Assembly: GCA_036365145.1 (NCBI GenBank)
Contig: JAEOAD010000015.1
Coordinates: forward strand, 10,223,501-10,287,500
Length of the DNA stretch: 64,000 nt
DNA from: Orientallactaga sibirica
Lineage: Eukaryota > Chordata > Mammalia > Rodentia > Dipodidae
Direction of reading: 5' to 3'
Shown one piece after another: positions 55,751 to 64,000 of the stretch. Made by a program: the position numbers and the translations under genes. Under the pieces are notes generated by a model, which saw only the letters and a list, made by a program, of their open reading frames with translations, had not been told where the DNA came from and searched no databases. How positions within the stretch are numbered: the stretch's first letter is position 1; every line of letters begins with the position of its first letter.

Positions 55751-56800
55751 GATCAGGGACTCACTGGTTGTTGTATTTTCATTTATTTCTCTATGATTTC
55801 TCTGGAGGCTTCCATTGTAGGACTGGGCATCCTTGGTGGAAATCTCTCGGTTTTCTGACTTTTATTGGCTTTTTGTGTGGCTGTGTACCCATTTTAGGAA
55901 GACTGTTTATTTTATTGAGGAAGAAGCAAGTTTTTGTCCTTTGACCTGTATACCCTCTGACTCAGGTAAACAAGGATGGTACCTAGTGGCCAGTCAGGAT
56001 ACCAGAGCAAAAGGCCTGATTCCACAGCTCACACAGGGGACCAGACCTCCCCAAGAAAGGCACAGTGGGATCTACCAGGACCAGAGGACTGGGAGGAGCA
56101 AGGGAACAGGCATCTGCCCTACTTACTCCGTGCCATGCCCTCCAGCACACAGACTGGTGTGGGGAACCCACACTGGGGAGGTGGGAGGAGCCTGGAAACA
56201 GGGTTCTGGCCTACTCTCTCCAGACTGCCATGCCTACCCGCCCACACACGGTCTGTGCAGGCAACCCAGAATCTAGCCATGGTCTTTTAAATTTTGAAAT
56301 TCTCCATTCCAAGCTTTTCTGGCTTTTTAGAGTTTCCATTGAGAAATCAGAGGTAATTCTGATTGGCTTACTTTTGTGTGTAATGAGCTGTTTTTCTCTT
56401 GCAGCTTTTAGTTTTCTTTGTCTTCACTGTTCAGAGCTTTAGCTATAATGTGACTTAGAATTTCTTCTCTGATTCTGTGTGGTGTTTTATGAGTCTCCTG
56501 TACCTGCATAGGCCTCTTTTGTGAGATTAGGAAATTTTTCTTCAATAATTTTTTGAAAATAGTTATTTCTTTGGCTTTCTTCCCCTTCTTATATGCCCAT
56601 GATCTGGATTTTTTTTTTTTTTTTTTAATGTGTCCCCCATTTCCCTCATATGCTCTTTGTACAATTTTTGTTAACTTGTCATTATTTTTGGACTCCCAGT
56701 CCATTTCCTCTGTCTTGCCCTCCTGTTCTGTTATTCTGTCCACTACATGTTCTATTCTCTTGGTGAGGCTTTGGGAGGAGCCTTTTAAAAGTGATATTTT

Positions 56801-57004
56801 GGGGTTGGAGAGATGGGTTAGTGGTTAAGGTGCCTTGCAAAGCCAAAGGACACAGGTTCAGTTCCCCAGTAACCACGTAAAGCCATATGCACAAGGTGGT
56901 ACATGCATCTGCAATTCATTTACAGTGGCTGGAGGCCCTGGCGCATCTATTCTCTCTATATATCTGTTTCTTTCTCTCTCTCAAATAAATAAATAAATAT
57001 TTGA
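56801..57004 (+). mobile_element. B2-like tRNA-derived SINE
   Basis: Sense copy with an (AAAT)n tail; target duplication AAAAGTGATATTT on both sides. A short deletion lies in the head ('ggtgccttgcaaag'). Confidence 0.93.
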
Positions 57005-57251
57005 AAAAAGTGATATTTAATTCTTAGTATCCGTTATGTTTTTTCTTTATCATCTCCATCTACTTAATTTCATTCTTATTGCCTGTTTTGATTTTCCTGT
57101 TGACTCTTGGATTTAATTCCTGCATTTGATCATATCCTCAATTGCGCTTGTTCCACTGACCATTGAGCTGTGTTTTTTTCTTTTATTGTTTTGATTCTCC
57201 TCCATTTCATTTTGATTCTCCTCCATTTCATTTATCTGTCTTCTAAGTTCT

Positions 57252-57398
57252 TTTTGGTTTTTTGGGACAGGGTCTTTCTCTAGCCTAGGCTGACCTGGAA
57301 TTCATTATGTAGTCTCAGGATGGCCTCAAACCCACAGCAATCTCCTATTTGTGCTTTCCGGGTACTGGGATTAAAGACATGTGCCACCACACCCAGCT
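57252..57398 (-). mobile_element. B1 SINE
   Basis: Antisense B1 'gacagggtctttctctagcc' to 'ccaccacacccagct' in L1-C ORF1. Confidence 0.9.
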
Positions 57399-58149
57399 TG
57401 CTAAATTTTTTTTGATTTTCTTCATTTATATTGAGATATCTATTGAGAATATTTTGTTTGTTCTCTTCCATTTCATTCAAGCATCTATTGAATTCTCCTC
57501 GTTGATTTGTCTGCATTTCTTTCATCTGTGCTTTGAGCTTTTTTTGTTGATGTTCTTCATTAAGCCATGCTAAAAATTCTATTTTACATTCTTTTTGAAT
57601 ATTTCTATTCCATTTTGTCCAGCTGTTTGTTCATGACCTCATTAAGTTTGTTTAATAATGTTTATTGTTGTTTCATTATAGAAGTCTATGTCTGGAGTTT
57701 CCTCTCTGAGTTCATTGGCGGTTTCCCTTATGAGACTAGTCATTTTTGGTGGGGCTTTCTTGAATATTTTTTTCTGCATTACAGTTTGCCCATCATTAGA
57801 GAATCCCCTTGTTTTGCTAATTGTGCAGCCGTTGTAGCTCTTATGGTATCTGTTGTATGGCCTGGACAGCTTTGGTCAAGGTGAGACTGAAAGGGTAATC
57901 ATCTACCTGCTTGGCCTAAGTGCATTTGACTACGAGCAGGGTTCTCCTTGTGTGTGTAGCCTCCAGGTGTGTCTGGGAGTGATCCAGGGAGGCTAGGCCT
58001 GTTCACTTTCAATGCAGGACCCTTTTATCCTAGTGCTGATCACTGCTCAGGGCTGGTGTTAGGAGTAGGTTAGGAGTTCTTGGGGTTCCAGGTTGTATGA
58101 CAAGGGTTCCTCACTAGCATGGCAATTTACTCTCGCAGTAATTACAAGG

Positions 58150-58950
58150 TAATGTACTTGTGCAGGGTGTGGAGTCCACCTGGTCTTGGTCAAGTTTTAA
58201 CCACCTGGCTTTTGGTATGTATGTGCTCAGCTCCTGGACCTTGTGTGCTGCCATGCTGGAGCCATTGGACAGGAATTAGGGAAGTTCTATGCTGTGGGTA
58301 AGAAATTCCACATTAGTGTGTATGGCAGCTGTCTGCTCACAACAATTGTTGGACCAGGTGGGGCATGGAGTTTTCTTGGGCTTGAATACCCAGCATTATC
58401 CGCTGTGTGGCCTTTGGTGTGTGAATGGCCCCAGAACCCTGTGGGCCACAGTACTTGCACTAACAGAAAGGCTGTAACATGCTACAGGATTGCAATTCTA
58501 CTCAGGTCTGGCACCTCCCTGTTCACAGCACTTTCAGGACCTGGTTAATGCAGGGGAGGGTTAAGATGTCCACCTGGGCATGCACACCCAGCCTTACCCA
58601 TCCACTACCTTCCCTTTGTTGTGTAATCAGCCTCAGGATCTTGTGAGCCACAGTGGGCACTGCCTGACTAGGGTCAAAAGGGTGTTCTAAGCTGACCTAG
58701 AGAATTGTACTCTACAGTGGTAGATAACACTTGTGGGTTTGTGGGTGCAAGGGTATGGTGGGCAGAAATCTACCTGAGCTTAAATGTACAGCATTACTCA
58801 CTGCCTTGTGTCTAGGGGTGGGACCCAACCCCCAGATCCTCCTGTGGGCTGTAGCAGAAGTTGGAACTTGGGGGTGAGCTCTGTTCAGGGAACTTTCCTG
58901 CAGGCTAGCACTGGGTCTCATTGCTCTCTGCATGCACCCTTCTTCTGGAT
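58150..58950 (-). repeat. Tandem ~200-bp units in the L1-C 5'UTR
   Basis: The motif cctgg(g/t).. followed by an 'acccagc.tta'-like block recurs at 58179, 58375, 58573 and 58773, a period of 196-200 bp. A second motif ('tgtgggccacagt' and variants) recurs about 65 bp further on in three units. This matches the idea of promoter monomers in rodent L1 5'UTRs. Units are diverged. Confidence 0.6.
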
Positions 58951-59274
58951 TTCTTTTCATTCTTGCATGTGGGACTCCCTTCCCAGTAGATCTGCTGATG
59001 CTGTTTGAAGCAAGGAAGGCCTGGCCAGGCTGGTGGGAGCTCTTCCCAGGCACAGTAGATTCCTGACTATGACCTCTGTAACTGATACTGCGGATAGTGT
59101 AGCTGTGGGGTGCTCTTTATTCACCCCATCTTCTGTGCTGGGGGATCCCCAAGGCAAGTAATTTCTTATATACCTTCCTTTTTTTGTAGAAGAGTGTGGT
59201 ATGTGTTCCTTTGGATCTTTTTCCCCCTAGTTCTTTTTGGTGTGGCTCCTAGTCCATCATCTTAAGAAACCTTC

Positions 59275-60245
59275 TATAATATATCTTAAAATCAGATAAG
59301 ATGATAAGCCAGCCTTATTTTTGTTGCTTGGAATTTCTTTGGATATTCTAGGTCTTTCGTACTTCCAAATGAATTTTAGGATTTTTTTTTTTTAATTTCA
59401 GTGAAGAATGCCATTGGGATTTTGGTGGGGATTGCATTAAATGTATAGATTGCTTTTGGTAAGATAGACATTTTTACAATATTGATTTTTTCCAACCTTT
59501 GAACATGGGATGTCTTTCCATTTCCTAATTTTCTTAAAATTTCTCTTAAGAGTTTTGAAATTTTCATTATACAGATCCTTCATTTTTTTTGTTAGGCTTC
59601 TTTCTAGCTTTGGGTTTTTTTTTTTTTTTTCTTTTAAGGCAATTGTGAATGGGAGTGTTTCCCTGATTTCATCCTCAGCATGTTTGTTATTGGTATATAG
59701 GAAGGCTACTGATTTCTGTTTGTTGATTTTGTATTCTGCTACTTTGCTGAAAGTATTTGTCAGCTCTAACAGTTTACTCATAGAGTCACTAGGATCATTT
59801 ATGTATTTAATCCATATCATTTGCAGATAATGAAAACTTGACTTCTTCCTTTCCTATGTATTTCCTTTGTAGTCCTTCTATTTGTTTTTCTTGCCTTATT
59901 GCTGTAGCTAAGCTTCCAGTACTATATTAAATAAAAGTGGACACCCTTGTCTTGTTCCTGATTTTACTAGAAATGCTTCAAGTATAATGTCAGCTATAGG
60001 TTTGTCATAAATAGCCTCTATTATATTGAGATATGTTCCTTCAATTTCCAGTTTCTTTAGAATTTTGATTATGAAGGGATGTTGATTTTTTTTCAAATGC
60101 CTTTTCTGCAGTTATTGAGACAATCATGTGGGTTTTGTCCTTGAGTTCATTTATACGGGTGTATTACATGTATTGATTTGCATATGTTGGGCCATTCCTG
60201 ATTCTCTGGAACAAAACCCACTTGGTAATGGTAAATAGTTTTTAT
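59275..60245 (-). pseudogene. L1-B ORF2 remnant, upstream part
   Basis: Reverse translation shows YKINKQKSVAFLYTNN and DEIRETLPFTIA, as in the copy at 2280. The RT catalytic block near 59820 reads with the first aromatic and one Asp replaced. Broken frames. Confidence 0.78.
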
Positions 60246-60617
60246 CACTATAATTTTATGGTGTTGTACTAGAATAAAATGTAGGCAATGAATTTTGCCT
60301 ATGTGTGAAAATTTTCTTCAGGGCTAGTGCTTTTTCTCCTTAAAAAATTATCATATCTATTTTCTAGTTTATCTTCTCCCTTAATGTTAGTAGCCACTTC
60401 TAGTCTCTATTTATAAATGTAGTGCTATGAATTAATTTCTATGAGTGGAAGAAACAGATTACCACGTTATAATTTGAGTAAAAAATGAATAGGTTCTAAG
60501 GTAAAGATATGAGTAAAGTTAACAAAATTAAGTGCATGCATGATATTATAGTGCAGAGCTTCATTTCTCCTGTTTCTTTGTTTATATTTCTTCTCCTGGC
60601 TCATTGGTTGATGGTTT
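60246..60617. other. Unassigned intron
   Basis: AT-rich sequence to the right of L1-B; nothing recognised. Confidence 0.4.
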
Positions 60618-60716
60618 TCAAAGCATGGTCTCACTGGCTAGCCAAGAACTCCTTGAGTAACCAAGTCTGCATCAGCCTTCCAAGTGCTGATTACAGGCAT
60701 GCACCTCTACCTGGGC
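60618..60716 (-). mobile_element. Old B1-like SINE fragment
   Basis: 'catggtctcactggctagcc' and 'caagtgctgattacaggcat' in antisense B1 order. Confidence 0.6.
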
Positions 60717-60805
60717 TCTTTGAGTGTTTTAGATCTTCAAAATTTTGGAGACTCTAAATGCACCACAGGTGCAAAGCTTGAAAAACTTTACTAAAAGTTA
60801 AAATA

Positions 60806-60956
60806 AAGCCAATCGTGGTGGCTCATACCTTTAATCCAGCAACTGGGAGGCTGAAGTAGGAGGACTGCCATGAGTTTGAGGCCAACCTGGGCTTCAGAAT
60901 GAGTTCCAGGTCAGCTTAGGCTAGACTAAGAATGAGACTTGCCTCCAGAAAAACAA
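60806..60956 (+). mobile_element. B1 SINE
   Basis: Sense B1 'gccaatcgtggtggctcat' to 'gagacttgcctccagaaaa', diverged. Confidence 0.88.
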
Positions 60957-61385
60957 AGGTTAAAATCCAAGTTAGATTATGTATGTATTAATTCAGGAGC
61001 ATATCTTTTTCATAGTAGGGAAAAACAGATGAAAATTTCTGCTTTCAGTGACATCATTGAGACAGTAGAGATGTATGGCACTGTTCTATAAATTATTGCA
61101 GCTGCAGTCCAAGTGAGGTGGGCTTGTTGGAAACACTCATATAACATGATGTTGTGTTCAGCTGTCAAGATGATCTTGAGGGAGATAGAATAAGAGATAA
61201 TTCATTTATTGTAGTAGCTACTGCCAGAATGCTGTCCCTAAACCAAGTGATAAGAAGTGGAGGGCATAATGCAGAAGTACTATATGGTTCTGGATGTTCT
61301 GAGGAGAGACAAATCTTCCAGCTCCAAAAATCAGAAAACCCTTCATGGACAAAAGCATTTGTTCAGTATATATGTGTGTGCATGT
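60957..61385. other. Unassigned intron
   Basis: Includes a 108-codon frame from 61154 whose end runs into the B1 below; no domain seen, not called a gene. Confidence 0.4.
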
Positions 61386-61503
61386 ATTGGTTTTCTTTAA
61401 GCCAGGGTCTCACTATAGCTCCAGGTAGCCTCCAACTCACTACAATCTTCCTACCTCAGCCTCCTGAGTACCGGAATTAAAGGCAGGTGCCACCACACCT
61501 GGC
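61386..61503 (-). mobile_element. Old B1-like SINE
   Basis: 'gccagggtctcactatagc' to 'gtgccaccacacctggcc', antisense and diverged. Confidence 0.78.
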
Positions 61504-61525
61504 CACAGCCACAGCCACAGCCACC
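61502..61525. repeat. (CCACAG)n hexamer repeat
   Basis: About four CCACAG units next to the B1 head. Confidence 0.85.
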
Positions 61526-62450
61526 ATATTTGAGCAGGTCTGATCAAAGATGAGTAGCAATGAGAAGCACAACTTTCATAAAAGGGAGACAGTGTCCTAT
61601 ACATATTAGGAGCAGCAAGCAGGAACAGTATGGAAGCAGGAATGGCTTTTGTCACTGGGCACCTCAAGAGACTGGTGGCAAGAGTGAGAAGGATCTGATT
61701 GGCTTGTAACATAATACACGTGAAGGAAACCCTCAGATATGAGACCCCAGGCTAATAGAGGGAGTGGGTTGAAAATCTGGGCTAGGCGTTTTGACCTCAC
61801 TTCTAGACAACAAGAAGCCAATAGATCAATAGATGATGAAAATCATGTATTTGGTACAGTGAAAGGGGAATGAAATGGGGGGGGTAGAAAGAAAAATAGC
61901 CATATTATAGGTATTGCTATTCCAAATGAAAATAAAGAAGACCATATATGGAATAACAGTGCTAGTGGAGATTTTTAAGAGAAAAGTGAAAGAGGTCATG
62001 GATATGTATATACTGGAGAAATTACTTCATTTGGTGTTAGGAAAAAAAAAAAAAAAAAAAAAAACAGTATTTCCCAAATTACTGTGTACAATCCATGAGA
62101 AGTCCTGTGACCATGGATGGGTCAAGAGTATAGGATATGCCACAGTGGCATCATTGTCATAAGTTCCTCCTGGGTAGACACTCCCTATGTAATTCTCCTT
62201 GTTGTGTCTTACTCCAGAGTCCATATTGATGGAGTAGCTTTTGTCCAATCTATTCTGGTTTCATGGCAGAGAATAGCACAGTAGTGAACCATAAAGAACA
62301 TTTTAAAGTCTGCCTCAAAGTAATACTCATTATTCCTAACATTTCATAGGACAGAGCAAGTCACATTACCAAGCCTGCTGTAGATGAGGCTGCATGGTAT
62401 AATCTTCTCCAGAGAAAGGAAACATTTGTGAGTGATAAAAATAGCATTAA
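61526..62450. other. Unassigned intron with a poly(A) run
   Basis: A 23-base A run at about 62042-62064 is the only simple repeat. The rest is not recognised. Confidence 0.4.
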
Positions 62451-62462
62451 AAAATAGAATAG

Positions 62463-62625
62463 AGCCAGGTGTGGTGGTGCATGCCTTTAATCCCAGTACT
62501 CGGGAGACAGGTAGGAGGATCACCATATGATTGAAGCCACCCTGAGACTACATAGTAAATTCCAGGTTAGCCTGGGCTAGAGTGAAACCCTACCTCAAAA
62601 AAACAAAAGCAAAAAAAAAAAAAAA
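62463..62625 (+). mobile_element. B1 SINE
   Basis: Sense B1 with an A-rich tail; target duplication AAAAATAGAATA before and after. Fairly young. Confidence 0.93.
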
Positions 62626-63059
62626 TAGAATAATATCTATCTTATAGGTCTTTATTGTGAAACATTTCACATTTTATAAGTTTGTATCACTATCATAGAG
62701 TACATTGTGGAATGTATATCTAATTAGGTAAGATTAAAATTTTTTGAAAACCAATAACCTAGGCTAAAACATACCACAGATGCTCTTTAAGAGAAGAGAA
62801 AGTGGAATGTCAAAAAGGTGTACTAAGGATGAAAGATGCCTGGATTCACTGTCATTACTCCTGTAAGAAGTGAAGTCTTACTTCCTTTCCCTTGTTAACT
62901 TTGGCTGTCCATCTACCTACTTCCACCAAGATATTGCAATGAAAGTTATCTGGTACTTCCAAGCCCAGGCCTTAAGTCCTAGAGCTTCTGTATCTTCCCT
63001 CCTCGTAGCCAGCTGCCTAAATAGAACAAGTGCACTTCCCCTTCACACCACTGTGCTGT

Positions 63060-63285
63060 GAGAAGCAGGATCATGTGGTACCTAGCAGAGCAACTTTCTT
63101 GGACCACTGAATGCAGCTGAACAAGTGACCCCAGCTGACATGGGGAGCAGCACTGTCCAGCTAATCCCTGTTTGAATTCATGACCTACACAATCCTGGGA
63201 AAGTATAGTCATTGTAATCGTAAGTCATAAATTTGGAGATGGTACTTGCAGCAGCAGGTAACTGAAACAAGCTAACAGTTGAGTT
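63060..63285 (+). mobile_element. Old MLT1-like LTR end
   Basis: 'gatggtacttgcagcagcagg' and 'aactgaaacaagctaac' near the end, and 'ccagctgacatggggagc' before it, follow an MLT1-type 3' end. Diverged. Confidence 0.5.
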
Positions 63286-63606
63286 AATAGGTTAAAGAAG
63301 ATGAGAACTTCAGGCTTCTGTCATTAGCATTTGGGTCATCGATGACCATGGAGAGTATGTTTTTAGTGAAATAATGAGAGAAAGATGTTACAGAATGTTG
63401 GGTGAATAGTGGATATTAATGTAGGAGTTAACTAATAAAAGAAGTCAGTATAGTAAGTTAATAAGATCTGGGCAAGGGAATATTGTTTTTTTCTTATAGG
63501 TGGGAGAGAATTTAACACACAGGAAAGAGAATAGCTCATGCAAAGAGAGATGTTGAAAGTAAAAACGAGATTGCAATGTTTTTTGGAGCAGGCCTGCTAT
63601 TTGTCT

Positions 63607-63834
63607 TTCTTTAATTATTTTAATATATTTATTTGAAAGAGAGAGAGAAAGGTGCAGATAGAAAGAGAGACAATGGGCATGCCAGGGCCTCCAGCAGCTA
63701 CTAACAAACTACAGACACATGCACGACCTGTGCATCTGGTTTACGTTGGTCCTGGGGAATCAAACTTGATTGAGTTTTGAGTCCTTTGGCTTTGCAAGCA
63801 AGAGCCTTAACTGCTAAGCCATCTCTCTAGCTCA
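63607..63834 (-). mobile_element. B2-like tRNA-derived SINE
   Basis: Antisense copy with an extra 'ttgattgagttttgagtcc' block near 63765, head ending at 63834. A short B1 head remnant follows at 63846-63875. Confidence 0.9.
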
Positions 63835-64000
63835 GCAATTTCCTACTGGTATGCACCACCACAACCAGCTCCTATTTCTCTTTTACGCCTATGTACTTGA
63901 AGACTAGGAAAACTGAATTTTCCTTAACCTTTGCATCCTTGCAAAAATGTGTTTCTTGAGAGAGGGTATATGTATGACTTACACTTGCTTCTCCATTTCA

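Larger units (their letters stand above)
54160..55870 (-). pseudogene. L1-D ORF1 remnant
   Basis: The C-terminal part reads PIRITSDFSTETVKARRAWN and LLYPAKVSLIIDGERKTFH, the conserved end of L1 ORF1p. The N-terminal coiled-coil part is interrupted by the L1 fragment at 54690 and the LTR at 55047 and cannot be followed by eye. Confidence 0.8.
56292..57850 (-). pseudogene. L1-C ORF1 remnant
   Basis: It continues the ORF1 end found at 48460. The translated minus strand shows ISQKRPMQVQETHKTPHR-like text near 56500. A SINE and a B1 are inserted and many stops are present. Confidence 0.68.

Noticed and set aside
55833..56276. 147-codon + strand frame
   Set aside because: It is antisense to the GC-rich L1-D 5'UTR and ORF1 start; a compositional open frame.
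61154..61480. 108-codon + strand open frame
   Set aside because: Its last third is antisense B1 sequence and the rest shows no recognisable protein.

Overview
The window is non-coding mammalian nuclear DNA from a rodent. B1 (7SL-derived) SINEs are present in all states of decay. There is also an abundant B2-like, tRNA-derived SINE whose head reads roughly 'ggctggagagatggcttagcggttaag'. I infer a dipodoid rodent, probably a jerboa such as Jaculus, from the form of that SINE and of the B1; this comes from memory and was not searched.

The only cellular coding sequence I can support is two consecutive internal exons of LDAH (lipid droplet-associated hydrolase) on the + strand, at 25403-25546 and 36298-36467. 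Both have good splice sites, their phases match (phase 1 between them, phase 0 at the end), and the second carries the GHSIG nucleophile-elbow motif. No other LDAH exon is visible. The window therefore holds part of one intron upstream, a complete 10.75 kb intron, and part of one intron downstream.

Almost everything else is nested transposable elements. (1) 1-6770: a + strand L1 3' half (with ORF2 remnant) sits inside an antisense L1 3'UTR fragment, together with an unassigned poly(A)-tailed segment. (2) 6781-22153: one near-complete antisense L1 (here L1-A) of about 7 kb is stretched to 15.4 kb. The insertions are B1s, a B2-like SINE, a MaLR-type provirus that itself contains another LTR, a solo LTR, and a class II (betaretrovirus-like) endogenous retrovirus with a 6-bp target duplication. 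(3) 22154-28930: older intron with L2, MIR, an EF-hand-like fragment, SINEs and the first LDAH exon. (4) 28930-33605: an ancient + strand L1 with young insertions. (5) 33606-41745: relatively unique intron with the second LDAH exon, MIR, old LTR-like repeats and an antisense L1 3'UTR. (6) 41990-60245: three antisense L1s one inside another (L1-B contains L1-C, which contains L1-D). The innermost has a perfect 17-bp target duplication, and the middle one carries about four tandem 5'UTR units of roughly 200 bp. (7) 60246-64000: old intron with B1s, an MLT1-like LTR and one SINE.

The genes do not form a pathway: LDAH is the host gene and the rest is parasitic DNA, mostly antisense to it. I found no new cellular system. 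The most unusual structures are the endogenous retrovirus with a third partial LTR and a duplicated 3' end, the nested L1 stack with tandem promoter-type units, and an extended SINE subfamily.
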